Positions 34,186 through 45,749 of a DNA stretch of 64,000 nt are shown piece after piece. Origin of the DNA: Nilaparvata lugens (lineage: Eukaryota > Arthropoda > Insecta > Hemiptera > Delphacidae); contig NC_052512.1 of assembly GCF_014356525.2 (NCBI RefSeq), positions 1,801,114 through 1,865,113 on the forward strand. The letters are read 5' to 3'. A program made the position numbers and the translations under genes. Under the pieces are notes generated by a model. The model was not told where the DNA came from and did not search any database. It was given only the letters and a program-made list of their open reading frames with translations. Each line of letters begins with the position of its first letter. The stretch's first letter is position 1.

Positions 34186-34857
34186 AGTGTATGTGCGTCT
34201 GTGTACACGATATCTTATCTCCCAATTAACGGAATGACTTGAAATTTGGAACTTAAGGTCCTTACAATATAAGGATCCGACACGAACAATTTCGATCAAA
34301 TTCAATTCAAGATGGCGGCTAAAATGGCGAAAATGATGTCAAAAACATGGTTTTTCGCGATTTTCTCGAAAACTGCTTCAACGATTTTGATCAAATTCAT
34401 ACCTGGAATAGTCATTGATAAGCTCTATCAATTGCCACAAGTCCCATATCTGTAAAAATTTCAGGAGCTCCACCCCATCTATGCAAAGTTGGATTTTAGA
34501 TTCCCAATTATCAGGCTTCAGATACAATTTAAACAAACAAATTCGAGTGGAGAAGATTGAGCATAAAAATCTCTACAATTAATGTTGAGTAACATTTTCA
34601 CCTAAAATTGAAATTAAGCTCGAAATTCGAAAAAATGTGATTATCAAATTGCAAACTGTTGGTAACTGTTGATTCTATCAAATCATTCACTATGAAGAGA
34701 TATCAGACCTCGTATGTCTCCAGCGTTATTTTCCTGTCACCAGCTGGCTTAGATATATGTTTATAAGTAGACTTGTGATGCGCGTGAACTCTAGCGTCAG
34801 GTGATCGTTATGAGCGGCAAGGAAAGTTGTGTGAGTGCGCCACGAACCAGATTTTTA
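34021..34857 (+). mobile_element. Family A element, short subtype, complete (A5)
   Basis: Head CCTTGCCCTATTACCATAGG, (GT)n at about 34147-34182, CAATTAACGGAATGACTTGA, AAGGATCCGACACGAACAAT, single module, and the end GGCAAGGAAAGTTGTGTGAG then ACCAGATTTTT. Compared with A2 it lacks the 167-bp tandem modules and has a different middle (TCCCAATTATCAGGCTTCAG), so there are two subtypes with shared ends. Confidence 0.8.
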
Positions 34858-35204
34858 TTTTCTGATATCAATACTTTAATATAGCACCTGAGATAAGTGA
34901 TATGGAACGCAAAAGTTGCACTACAGACACAATGATAATGAACACTACAATAATTATTATCAGATGATTACATTCAGAATTTTGGAGCTTGAGGAAACAT
35001 TCTTCTATGGATAATTTGTTCAGGCTTGAGTAGTGCTGGTCCAAGAATAGTGTATAGACTATTCTTATATATAGCTATATACCATCTTTGGTGCTGGGCT
35101 CCATTTTCAGGAATACTCCGTATAAGACAGAAATATATATATATTTTCTTATCAATTTCATTAGTTTCAGATGAGCTTGTTGAATTGTTAATGATCATAT
35201 GAGA
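34858..35204. other. Unassigned AT-rich DNA
   Basis: Nothing recognised. Confidence 0.4.
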
Positions 35205-35545
35205 TACAAGTCAAGTGGAAATTTATCGACTGTAGCACAGCGAACTACTGAAGCTTTGTTTCGACTCGATCGGCTTTTGTCTGTTTGTTTGTTTATACCG
35301 CAGTTAAAGTTGCAGTTATTGTCTGATCCGTATGAAAGTTGGTATACAAGTACTTTGAGACAAGGCGCGTCGACTTATTAAGATACAATGATACAATGAT
35401 GTGAAGACTCAAGGTTTAGAAAGATATAAGGTGAAGATATAAGGTTTTTTTTATATTGTGCATTTTAATGAAAATACAAAAAGAAAAGGAGTCTCATTTG
35501 AACGCCAATATTACCGTGAAAATCAGACTACAGAATTATACAATG
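35205..35545 (+). mobile_element. Family N, strongly decayed copy (Ng)
   Basis: Recognised from order: CTGTTTGTTTGTTTATACCG, GTCGACTTATTAAGA, AAAAGGAGTCTCATTTGAAC, AATCAGACTACAGAATTA. Faces the next N copy tail to tail. Confidence 0.5.
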
Positions 35546-35557
35546 TATTCTAGGCAC

Positions 35558-35980
35558 ACTAGTAGTTCTGTGAACAGTAGACCTCACGCAGTATTCTCAT
35601 CCACAAGTACCTGATTGAAACTATAGACCTTATGGAAATACAGCAATATACTGGCTTCTCCACACATCTGTGTAATCACTTGTCAGCCTATTCATGATGA
35701 ATAATTCTATAGTCTGATTTTTACTCCAATATTGGCATATGAAGGAGGCTCCTTTTTCCTTTTATATTATCCTTGAAATGAAAAAATTCCAAAAACGTTG
35801 TATATACGTCGACGCGCAATTGAAAAAGGAACATACCTGTCTAGTTTCATGAAAATCTATCACCGCGTTTCGCCGTAAATGCGCAACATATAGACGTTTA
35901 AACATTCAAACATTTAAACATTAAGAGAAATGCCAAACCGTCGACTTGAATCTTAGAACTCCTTTCGCTCGGTCAATTAG
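35558..35980 (-). mobile_element. Family N element, full length (Nf)
   Basis: CTAGTAGTTCTGTGAACAGT at the left, CGTCGACTTGAATCTTAGAA and CTTTCGCTCGGTCAATTAG at the right. Closely matches Ne in reverse. Confidence 0.8.
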
Positions 35981-36884
35981 TATTATTTTTTCTAGATCTT
36001 TCTCTGCTTCCAACTCGGGCTGACCTGTTGCCGGTATGTCTTGAAGGAGATTAGCTTTTGATGCTAGCATTTTTGATACACCAACCCCAACAGCTATTAG
36101 TCGTTTTCACAGCGATATCTCGATGACTCAACAGGACAGGACACTCTAATTCACTCTGATGAACAGTAAAGACAGAGGAGGCTAAGGTTTGAAGTTGCGC
36201 GAGGTCTACTGTTCACAGAACTTCTAGTATATGTTGTGATAAATTATGAAAGTATTGTGGAGCTGTTAGACTAGTTCAGTGGAGGAACTGTGACGAAAAA
36301 CGCCACCTGTACTGTTTTAGTTTTAGGCATACAGTATATGTAAGGAACTGCCATTTATTAGTTATACAGATAAAACCGGCTCTGAAACTATAAATAATGT
36401 GGTATGTTTGAGAACTGCTACACCGACTGTAAAGGCTAGACTTTATTTGTCAATGAACTTGTCCTTTGCAACTTTTATAGTTCCTGTTCTGCTCATTCGA
36501 GAACAACTTGGTGTGATGGAGAGGTGAATGATTCAGAAATATTATGGAATCGAGCGTCGGATAAAAGTCTCAAAACGTTCATGAAACTATTTCTTCAAAA
36601 GGAATTCGATGACAAAAAATCATGCTGACATATACGTAACTGACAATTATGTTAACTGTCCAAATAATTCTACAAAATTTCAACTGAATGACTGTATTGA
36701 ACTATTAGCATCTTTAGCATTTGAACAAAAGGAATTTCTCATTAATTTATTTTCACCTAAAGATTTAAAATAAGAAAGTAGAATGAATAAAAAAAATCTA
36801 TTTCCATCTAAGAACTTTATGAAGATGAAATTCAATTTGGAGTATTACGATAGTATGACATTGTATTACATCTATATAATTTTG
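35981..36884. other. Unassigned DNA with an N end fragment at 36195-36232
   Basis: GCGAGGTCTACTGTTCACAG then CTAGT is a solo N 3' end. Nothing else recognised. Confidence 0.45.
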
Positions 36885-36958
36885 CAGAATCTGAACTGGT
36901 AATCGCCCATTTATGTAGAAGAATCTGAACTGGTAATCGCCCATTTATGTAGAAGAAT
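36885..36958. repeat. 34-bp tandem duplication
   Basis: GAATCTGAACTGGTAATCGC then CCATTTATGTAGAA, two identical copies starting 36887 and 36921. Confidence 0.9.
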
Positions 36959-37512
36959 ATCAAAGAATATTCCCAGCAGTATTTTGGTTGTACAATGGTT
37001 GGACCCGGCTGAAGTATGACAGTCATCAGGCCCATTGCAGGGGAGTATGATGTATATATGATATATACTCAATGATGAGTACTTGAATGTGTTGACTGAA
37101 CTTGTATGTAATGTAATGTCTTATAATTATTCAGTCTATTATATGACTGCAATATTGTTTTGTGATATGTGCTCTTTTATGCTCTTGTATAGGCCTACCT
37201 GAGGATATCTAAGTATTTGTGAAAATGCTCACTACAGTAAAGAATTGAATTGGAAAAAAATATATACATTCAGGCGATGTAGGGCTTCCCGCCAGGGAAT
37301 TCCCACTAAATAAAATTCATTCACTCGCGTATATCTTGAGTGTAAAATACATCTTTTACCCATTGAGGGGAATCTTTGATGGTTTGATGCCTGAGGCAAA
37401 GCCAAGGGCAACATATTTCTCTGAGGGAAAATTTTTTCACATTTTTCACTCGTGATGTACACAACATTTTCCTCCACCTACATAATTATTATAAAAACCT
37501 TTACATCATCAA
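36959..37512. other. Unassigned DNA
   Basis: Small minus frames (36832-37035, 37232-37477) are unrecognised and probably chance. Confidence 0.4.
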
Positions 37513-37837
37513 CGGGTTGAAATATCAATGTGCGGTTCCCGCCAATCATTTTCTCTTGGAACTCTGTATCGAAATCATGCATCGCATGACCACCTTCACA
37601 TTCAATAAAATGAATTTGGATTCATGAGGGACAAGATGTTGAAACGATAGAGTAATTTTTCATTTCAAATAGGATCATCAATGAAACCTACTGTCAAATT
37701 ATCCTTGTAAAGAAATATTCAACTGTTTCCACAATTTCCACCAACTCTGTATAATTAAAAATTGCGGTTTTTTAAAGAATACATTACAACAGTTCTTGAG
37801 CGAATACACCAACCCAAGGGGGCCACTAGTTCAACTT
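37513..37837 (+). repeat. Dispersed repeat S, copy 1
   Basis: Shares with 60135-60440: CTGTATCGAAATCATG, GAATTTGGATTCAT, GAGTAATTTTTCATTTCAAA, ACAACAGTTCTTGA and an end AACCCAAGGGGGCCACTAGT. No coding frame. Nature unknown (non-autonomous element or divergent 3' end). Confidence 0.75.
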
Positions 37838-38569
37838 TAACTAGCCTTATTGGAATGCATTTTGCAATATATGATTTCTTGCTAATAAATCAATCAAAAC
37901 GATACAAAATTATAGGTACTTGAGATTCTACCATAAGATATTAGTTAGTTTAGTTAGACTGAAATAAATTTTAGACTGATATACATGAAACTTTCTCTGG
38001 AAAGATAAAATATTAATTTACCACAGTAGTTTTGTTGAAAAACATTGAGTTTCTGCCAAGACACATGCCTCAAATGAATTTTCAAGCCGTTAACACTTTT
38101 ATGTCAGTCATGAGTTGTACAATTCCAGTACAATTTTGTTTCGCTGCTTTGTAGAATAACTCTTGGATGTTTTACATAATTATGGGTTGCCACCATACAT
38201 TCTAAAATAATCTAATTATCATGTTCCCAACGCTACTCCTATGTTGTGTTCTTGCAGCAATAATTCACCAAAGTGCACTATTATTTTCGCAATTTTGTTA
38301 GTGTTCTAAACTATCGAGCTGCAATGCACAGCTGTGCATGTAGCAAAAACTAAAATGTCTAGAGCTCAGTCTAGCAGACGACAACTGACATGAAATGCTG
38401 CTCGTGTGTTATTTGGACTTTGGACCACACTCGTGAATTATAATAAAGAGCTGTTGATTTTCGTAAGTAGCGACATTTTGGCACCGGTCGCTCTCTCTTC
38501 CTGGAATAACTACTGTCTGACTGATTGTAATCGTTATTACCGTTCAACACAGCTGTGAAGTGAATGAGG
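37838..38569. other. Unassigned AT-rich DNA
   Basis: No feature recognised. Confidence 0.4.
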
Positions 38570-38583
38570 AAGAAGAAGAAGAA

Positions 38584-38621
<38 letters not shown>

Positions 38622-38622
38622 G
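38570..38622. repeat. (GAA)n-(GAT)n microsatellite
   Basis: GAAGAAGAAGAAGAA runs directly into about a dozen ATG repeats. Confidence 0.95.
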
Positions 38623-39330
38623 GGAAAGAAGTAACGGATATGAAGATTGAACAAATCAATCGGTTGGGAATGTGAAGAAGGAAGAAACTGGAAAACTAGA
38701 AGGAAGAGAAGAAATAGAGGAATTGAGTAAATCCAGACTTCTTGAAAGCGTGAGATTCTCCTTTAATCTTCATGAAGTATAGTTCTCATTTTATTTCTTA
38801 GAAAATGTCAGGATATTCATAGAATAAGTTTGAGAATAACAGAATAAAACTTTTCTTTAGAAATTCCATTGAAGAAGGTCATCGTCCTGACTGCAACATG
38901 AATCGAACAGAAGTCAAACCGCAATGAATTGACTCCCAGACAAATCTCATTGATTGATTCGTCAGAAAGTAATGACATCAATAATTTAACTGCACATGAA
39001 AGGTGTACAATGCTGTAGGGATCAGTCCCAACATAAACAAAAGACCAATGGAGGCACATTGATCTCAATCGATCGAAGGTGTTTTCAAGAGTCATTGCGA
39101 TGACATCTTGATTGAGTTGCAAGATTTGATTGAGATTGAGTTGTGAATGGAGTCTATCCTAATCATATTCGACGCTACTAATTAGATTTGTTGCCGATCC
39201 TACTACCTTGATTGCCTTCATATTGTATGGTTGAAGTGCCATTGTATGTAGAGTAACTAGGCAGGTGTACAAATAATGGAAATAGTATCTTACTTCAATG
39301 AGTCAGCAACTCATAACAGAAGTCTCAGAG
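38623..39330. other. Unassigned DNA; 101-codon minus frame at 39122-38817
   Basis: The minus frame has mixed composition and is not a repeat shadow, but I recognise no domain, signal peptide or family. A chance frame is most likely. An exon cannot be excluded. Confidence 0.3.
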
Positions 39331-39640
39331 ATTCTTCTTCTTCGTCTTCTTCTTCTGTCTTCTTCTTCCTCTCCTCCTTCTGTCGCCTCCTCCTCATCCT
39401 CCTTCTTCTTCTTTTTCGTATTCTTCTTCTGTCTTCTTCTTCCCCTCCTCCTTCTTCTGTTTCCTCCTCCTCCTCCTCTCCTCCTCCTCCTCCTCCTTCT
39501 TCTTCTTCTTCTTCTTCTTCTTCTTCTTCTTCTTCTTCTTCTTTGTCTTCTTCTTTGTCTTCTTCTTCGTCTTCGTCTGTCGCCTCCTCCTCCTCATCAT
39601 TCTTCTTCTTCCACTTGTTCTTGTCGGATACTTCGCGCCT
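39331..39640. repeat. (CTT)n/(CTC)n pyrimidine tract
   Basis: About 300 bp of TTC, TCC and TCT triplets. It yields long poly-Ser/Leu/Pro and poly-Glu/Lys frames on both strands that are not genes. Capable of triplex formation. Confidence 0.95.
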
Positions 39641-39656
39641 CCTTTGTCTATAACTC

Positions 39657-39740
39657 TCCAACTCTATAAAAGTTGTGGGTTTCAAAGATTACAATACAAC
39701 AGTTCTTGAGCAAGCTCTTTAACCCAGGGTACAGTAGTAC
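39657..39740 (+). repeat. Dispersed repeat S, 3' end only (copy 2)
   Basis: CCAACTCTATAAAAG, AAGATTACAATACAACAG and TTCTTGAGCAAGCTC match the last 80 bp of S. Its AACCCAGGG end passes straight into the 41-bp minisatellite. Confidence 0.7.
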
Positions 39741-40039
39741 CCTACTACTACAGTAGTGTACTACCCAGGGTACAGTAGTACCCTACTACTACAGTAGTGT
39801 ACTACCCAGGGTACAGTAGTACCCTACTACTACAGTAGTGTACTACCCAGGGTACAGTAGTACCCTACTACTACAGTAGTGTACTACCCAGGGTACAGTA
39901 GTACCCTACTACTACAGTAGTGTACTACCCAGGGTACAGTAGTACCCTACTACTACAGTAGTGTACTACCCAGGGTACAGTAGTACCCTACTACTACAGT
40001 AGTGTACTACCCAGGGTATAGTAGTACACTACTGTGTAG
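39723..40039. repeat. 41-bp minisatellite, about 7.7 identical copies
   Basis: Units start at 39723, 39764, 39805, 39846, 39887, 39928, 39969 and 40010 (last one partial and changed). Each reads CCCAGGGTACAGTAGTACCC then TACTACTACAGTAGTGTACT and A. The seven full units are identical to my reading. GGGTAC-AGTA-GTACCC and TACTAC/GTAGT(G)TA pairs make each unit self-complementary, so single strands should form rows of hairpins. Confidence 0.97.
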
Positions 40040-40060
40040 CATGAGCACATGAACAGTCAC

Positions 40061-40545
40061 TGTAGTGAGGTTCACGTTATAATGACAGTGTTGTACGATA
40101 GGAGGAAAACGTTGCCGATCCTCTGCCTTGTCAATGCCTTCTAATGTGGTGTTTTTTCACATTAACCCTTCATTTTATAATATAGGTTGACTATGTTTGC
40201 TAAACAATAATTTCTGACGTTGTCCATACCTATTGTAATGTTGAACGACAGTAAAATTATATTTATTTATTATTTTATAGACGATAGCTGATCCAGGTTT
40301 ATTGATGTAATATTAACGTTTGATTCTCGATTAAAAACATAAATTATATTATATTAAACAAGAACTATTACACTTTTCAATAATTTCATGATGAATTTTT
40401 ATAATTAAGATGAAATACTTGGTTGATTTCTATATTGTTAAAAGACGAGAAAGATATAGCACTATCCGCTTTGTTGAATAATAGACAAGCATAGCAATAC
40501 CATTGCTTATCAAACACGGCCATTATAACGTGGACCTCACTATAG
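40061..40545 (+). mobile_element. Family M element with a 130-bp insertion (M6)
   Basis: Ends TGTAGTGAGGTTCACGTTAT and CATTATAACGTGGACCTCAC then TATAG. Between TGCCTTCTA (40137-40145) and AGACGATAGCTG (about 40279) lies extra DNA beginning ATGTGGTGTTTTTTCAC. The inserted piece has no recognised origin. Confidence 0.8.
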
Positions 40546-40812
40546 AAGTTGGAGAACGCTGGCCGCTTCAAAACGGCGACATCGCACATCTTTATCCCTC
40601 CCGCTGTTTGCTTCTCTGCTACGCATGTCCATTCCAAGTAAGAAGTAATTTTGTACGGACTATAATTGGCATTGATACATGATTACATATCACAGTCAGT
40701 ATCAAGTACTCTGTATATGTAGAAGATGATGCATAGTGTCTTGAAACGTGAACAGACGTTCAAATAAGACTCTAAAAGACAAGAGATTTTTTCAGTTTAC
40801 TTCAGAAATTAG

Positions 40813-41806
40813 AGAGCTGCCGATCTACTACTACTCCTTAGCTCTACAGGCTGCTAAAATCCTTGGCCTCCCTCACAAAGCCTCTCCATCTCTCCCGATC
40901 GACTGCCTGCCTTTTCCAGTTTCGAACTCCAAGCGTTCTCAAATCCCACTCCACGTCATCTGTCCATCTATTCCTTGGCCTTCCTTTCCTTCTTCTATTA
41001 TATATTCTTTTCCTCCATATACATTTGGCAATCCTTCCATCACCCATTCACAGCAAGTGCCCCATCCACCTAATTCTGCCAGCTTTAATGAATCGGACGA
41101 TGTCTTCACTCCTCGATTTCGCTATTTTTTCTCCTTCTTCAAATTCCATTTCTGTAAACAGGGTCCACTATCCTCCTAATAACCTTTCTTTCAAAGATTC
41201 GAAGCCTTTCTTTGTCCCCAGCAGTCTCAGAGCCATAGCATACTACAGGCCTGACTAATTTCTTATATAACTTCATTTTTGTAGATCTGGACAATAGTCG
41301 AGACTTGAATAATATTTCAAACTAAACAATATTTCATAGAACGACCTGTTATCTGCCATGATTCGATTACTTATCTCAGCTGTGACTCTGACTCTACTCG
41401 CCACAAGTGTTCCTAGGTATACAAAGTCGTCCACCTGCTGAAATGTGTAGTGCCCAATTTTCATGTTGCTAGCACACCCTCTTGCCACTGCTGGTGACAC
41501 TCGTAAATACTTTGATTTGGCCTCATTTATCTTCAGCCCCATTGGCTCACCATTATTTACCAATAACGTGAAGGCTTCTCTCAGTGCTGGCACATTACTT
41601 GCTATTATGACCAGATCATCTGCGTATCCACAGACCTGCCACAATCGATTCGCGATAGCACTTTCATGTGCAATATCCTTGACAGCCTCGTAGAGAGACA
41701 AATTAAACAATAATGCCGACAGAGCATCTCCCTGTCTTACCCCGTACTTCACATGGAAACGTCTTCCAACAGCAAGACTGTTAGACATCTAAGAGCTGCC
41801 GATCTA
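40813..41806 (-). mobile_element. RTE-like LINE, 5'-truncated, with 15-bp target-site duplication
   Basis: AGAGCTGCCGATCTA occurs at 40813-40827 and again at 41792-41806, bracketing 964 bp of minus-strand RT sequence. The 3' end (left) finishes in short TAG triplets instead of poly(A), as many RTE-type elements do. The target-site duplication and truncation show a genuine retrotransposition. Confidence 0.88.
40844..41790 (-). pseudogene. RTE-like reverse transcriptase, C-terminal part
   Basis: From the 5' side: Y-G-V-R-Q-G-D-A-L-S (about 41727-41748), Y-A-D-D-L catalytic motif (about 41613-41630), G-L-K-I-N-x-x-K-S-K, F-V-Y-L-G thumb motif; then, after frame breaks between 41273 and 41047, C-Y-G-S-E-T, and the C-terminal K-G-R-P-R-N-R-W-T-D-D, D-R-E-R-W-R. 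This tail is characteristic of RTE-type endonuclease-RT proteins. The N-terminal endonuclease is absent. Not functional. Confidence 0.88.
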
Positions 41807-42254
41807 TGAATTCAAAAAAAAAAAAAAAAAATGTAAAAAATAAATTGACAGAGAGGGAATACTATTCGGTAGATGAGTATCTTAAGTCTTCAATATGATA
41901 AATGTTCATTATGCAACATGTACCGTACCATTTAAGTTTTGGTAACATGAATAAATAATTTTTATAACTTATTAATTAGTAATATGAATTGTAGTTTGTT
42001 TCTAACACTAGGACAAAATGCTATTGTAGTAGCATGCTTTAAATGTTTTGAATATTTTCATATATTATATGATTTATATTATTATATGCTTAGTTTATAT
42101 CATATTTCATATGCTTATTAATTTCTCTGAGTGTTATATATTATTGTTTTTTATTTTGACCTGCTTATACAATGTGAAGTTGTTCAGGCAATAAAGAACC
42201 TTGAATCTTGACGAACATGTAAGTATATTACGTATATTTCATTATTCTATTGTA
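41807..42254 (+). mobile_element. AT-rich DNA with an orphan LINE 3' end (about 42095-42215)
   Basis: An A-run follows the target site (41816-41831). Further on, CAGGCAATAAAGAACCTTGA looks like a LINE poly(A)-signal and tail region. No RT is attached. Confidence 0.4.
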
Positions 42255-42285
42255 AAAGATAAGATAAGATAAGATATTTATTGAT
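42255..42285. repeat. (AGATA)n microsatellite
   Basis: AAGATAAGATAAGATAAGAT. Possibly the short-repeat tail of a minus-strand LINE whose body lies to the right, but no RT is seen there. Confidence 0.85.
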
Positions 42286-42829
42286 AATTGTTACAAGGCT
42301 GTTGCCTATGGTCACATTTACAAAAATAGACAATATAAAATTAAATCAAACTTAGGAGATAAATAATTATTTAACACTTCTGCATCTGTATTAATCAATA
42401 AATTACAGACATCAAAGAAAATAATATAGTATATAATATTAGAGATTGTTATTTGCATCCATGTGGAATGAAACTTATCATGAAAGTATACCATGAAGTT
42501 AATATCAAACTTCATACTACAATACAATAGAGGGTAGATGAAATAGGTAAGAAATAAACTATGAAGGTGGTCCTATTACAAAAAAATGTGATTAGACTTT
42601 TGATGAAAAGTGGAGTCCTTTACACATAAAATATTTTGTTATACTTTTTTGGTGAAGATATTTGGCGATAACGTTTATGTTAAGTTTTTTCTGTTGCAAA
42701 CTCAAAGCCTGCCGACAACATCCCACTCACTCACTTTCTCACACACTCTTTCTGCTTCTTTCTCTCTGTTTACTCCATTCTTGATGTTACACGAGGCCGC
42801 ACCGTCTCCGTCAAAAAGTAAACTGAACT
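42286..42829. other. Unassigned AT-rich DNA
   Basis: Nothing recognised. Confidence 0.4.
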
Positions 42830-43052
42830 AGTCGGTGACGGCGCGGGCACGGCTCGGGTATGTGTCCCCACACGTTTGAAAGCATTTTGTTTTCTCACTC
42901 GTCGTAGTACGTCCGTCACTCGGCCGTGCCGCGGCGCGGGCTCGGTGCGGATATGTGTGTCCCGGCCATTATTAACAAAAACTTATCAATTTGATTGAAT
43001 CTTTAACCGGAGAAGAATTGAAGAATTAATAACCGGTGTAAACGCAGCTTTA
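42830..43052. mobile_element. GC-rich block plus half of a family D element
   Basis: 42834-42965 is very GC-rich and holds a direct repeat: GGCGCGGGCACGGCTCGGGT then ATGTGT, and GGCGCGGGCTCGGTGCGGAT then ATGTGTGT. It is followed by ATTATTAAC and a D-type right end GGTGTAAACGCAGC. This suggests a D-like element carrying a GC-rich core. The left terminus was not found. Confidence 0.45.
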
Positions 43053-43848
43053 ATGTGAAAAATAGTTGATAATTCCATTGAAAATGAACTTGGCTGGAAT
43101 AAATTTGAGTCGCTGTTATTTCAGAGTATTGTCAGTGTACGAGAGATTTTCAAAGTTTATTATTTTTCAAATAACATAGATTTTTCATTTTTTCAACCTT
43201 TTCCAGATGCTATGATTCTCATTACTTGAGAGTGAATCATTCAATACTGCAAATAATTCTTGTGACCAAAATAGATTCTGAGTGAACTGTAGGTGTGAAT
43301 TATGGTCACTTAGAAATGTCATTAATCTCTGGAAAAAGCGCCATTAATCGTTTAATGAGGTGACCTCATTCGCTCCGCTCAATTACGAAAATAATCCAGC
43401 GTCTTAAATAAAATGCGACAGGGGTACAAAAAATGACAATATTTTTTTCAACAACCACTAACATTTACACTCGACGATTTTGTTGGGGCCCACCCACATT
43501 CAAATTAGCTCTTCCCCTCACTCCTCATCATCATCCTTTTTCCTGATGCTGCTTTTACATCCAATCTGCCAACTATCAAAAAATTAGTTCGCCTCCATTT
43601 TCTGCTCATCTATTACCACTTCTCATCACCTCAGAAATGTCCTCTACGAAATGACTATCTCAAATGTATGCGTGTTTACTTCATTTAATTTACAAAATCT
43701 GAATTCTCAATGACAGGTTCATTGGAGTAGAAATTTAATTGAACTCTAGTGAGTGTCTACGATATTTATTTGCCATAACTTTTTTCTATTAGTCGTATTA
43801 TTTTTCCTATTTCTTCCTTTGCCTACTCTTTTCCATTTTTTCATCAAT
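43053..43848. other. Unassigned AT-rich DNA
   Basis: Nothing recognised. Confidence 0.4.
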
Positions 43849-44070
43849 AGGCTAGGCGCACACCAGTTAGTCAAGACAAGACAAGACAAGACAAGACATG
43901 ATCAAACACGTTCAGTCACAATACTTCACATGATTGCTTATGAAGACATGTCTAATTGCAATGACTAATCAGTGTGAGTTGCGTCACAAGCAGCTATGTG
44001 AAGTATTGTGACTGAACGTGCCTCATCATGTCTTGTCTTGTCTTGACTAAATGGTGTGCGACTAGCCTTA
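43849..44070. mobile_element. Fold-back element T with (AAGAC)n arms
   Basis: Inverted arms of about 80 bp: AGGCTAGGCGCACACCAGTT, (AAGAC)5, CACGTTCAGTCACAATACTT on the left. The right arm is the counterpart with three repeats of the pentamer. The pentamer array inside both arms means the arms can differ in length. No coding capacity. Confidence 0.85.
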
Positions 44071-44689
44071 TTCTTTCCTCTTTGTCACTATATACATTAG
44101 AAACCATCATCGCCATCTTCTTCTTCATCATTTCTACTCTTCTTCTTCTTCAACAAAGGTATAATTCTAACACGTGGTACCACAAGTTGTATCACATCAA
44201 AGTTAGTAGACAGACTACTAACGTTGGTATCACAGGTATCTGTTATATTTCAATTTGAAAGTTCAATTTTGAAGATTCCAAAGAATTATGATTATTTTAG
44301 TGACAGCAGTTTAAGTGTTGAATGTGAAAACATTAGTTTTGCAACAATACATTTGAAAATGTAACTTTTTTTACATTTGACAATGTTACTTGTTTTACAT
44401 TTGACAATGTAACTCGAAGGGAATGTCTTGAACACTATTTTTGACTTTGCAGTTCAATTAGGACTACTAACGAAGTAAACCTATTGTATGTTCCCATCCA
44501 TAACCTCTGAGCTAAAGGTGGGGAACCGCCACCTTGACACTAGTTGCATTATTAAAGATTTCAAACTTGACACTGATAAAGTGAAGGAAAATAATAGGAT
44601 GAATAGTAGAACAATACATCAAATTGGAGAGAAATTGATGTCCCAAAATTCGAGGCAAGAGTGTTTTCCTTCTGAAAGTCATATCTTCA
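44071..44689. other. Unassigned DNA; 96-codon plus frame at 44488-44778
   Basis: The frame is Lys/Asn/Ser-rich, unrecognised, and runs into the degenerate repeat that follows. Probably non-coding. Confidence 0.3.
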
Positions 44690-45390
44690 AGAGTGTATAT
44701 CTGAGAAACTCGGAGAGATGTGAGAAAACATTATTTATGAAGCTAGTAAGAAAAACTGTAAGCTTATATTTTGTATAAAATAATGTACGTAAGACACATT
44801 GGTTTCGAGTAGATGCAAAAAAAAAAATGGTAGGCTACCCTCAACCGCTCAGCAGTAGGGGTGGTGACTTTTGATATGTTTATTCCCTAACTAGGGGTTA
44901 CAAAACTTATTCTATATATCCTAAAAGCGAGATATCCGCTTTTGAAGATGTGACGTTTTTGAAAAAAAACTCTTTTGCTTCACACTCAACGCTGAAGCTG
45001 CTGCAACAGTCGTATGGAAATGCGTAAAAGTTTCAAATTATACATCAAATTAAAAAGAAATTGTTCCTCTATAAGTATCAGCATGGATTTTCTTCCATCG
45101 ATTCTTGAAAGTTATAAGAGTAAAAATAGCAAAAAATTGGAAGCAAACGTGTTTTTTTTCAAAAATTTCACACCTTCAAGGGCAGATATCTTGAAAACTA
45201 TGGGATACATAGAAGAAGTTTCAGGATGAGCATTATAGAAAATTATATGAGCTTCAACTTTATGTCCGTAAGATGCATAGTTTTCGAGTTATATGCGAGA
45301 AAGCATTACATGGAACCTTTGAACCACCCCCAGTCTCTTAGCACAGTGGGTTGGGGTGGGGACTTTTGATATGTTTACCTCATTACTACC
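44690..45390. repeat. Degenerate direct repeat, about 490-bp period, including repeat R copy 2
   Basis: CTTCAAGAG...GTATATCTGAGAAACT and GACTTTTGATATGTTTA at 44690-44900 reappear at about 45175-45385. In between, 45003-45150 matches repeat R of 16.56 kb (GGAAATGCGTAAAAGTTTCA, ATAAGAGTAAAAATAGC). Together they suggest one longer mobile element of which 16560-16705 is a piece. Confidence 0.6.
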
Positions 45391-45749
45391 CTTAACAGAA
45401 CTGCGGGGTCAAAAATTGTCTTCTAAACTTTTACTTCTCTGCCCTTTTTTGAGCATTCATTGCCTGGACTGTGAGGGCAGTCTGCTTCCTGCATTTTGGA
45501 CACTCATTCTCACCAACCATATGAGAAAGTCCACATGTCTCTCATTTACTTGACTGCGGGAACAGATAACCGTCCAACACAGGAAAGTACCTACAGTATA
45601 AACAGAACTAAGCACTTGGTATTGGAAGATTTGTATGCTTCGTTCATTTGGATAATTATAATTATGAATCGTGCCAGCGTTATTACTTACTTTTTTGAAC
45701 CTGCTTCTCACTTCCCACGTTTGGCCTACTTATCTCATATTTTCTTCTC
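45391..45749. other. Unassigned DNA
   Basis: The 45356-45553 and 45457-45711 frames are unrecognised. Confidence 0.4.

Noticed and set aside
39276..39685. Poly-Ser, poly-Leu and poly-Glu frames of over 120 codons
   Set aside because: Direct translation of (CTT)n/(CTC)n in all frames.
39723..40039. CRISPR-like array
   Set aside because: Units are contiguous 41-bp tandem copies with no unique spacers, and the context is an insect-like genome.
44488..44778. 96-codon plus frame
   Set aside because: No family resemblance, and its end lies in a degenerate repeat also found 490 bp downstream.
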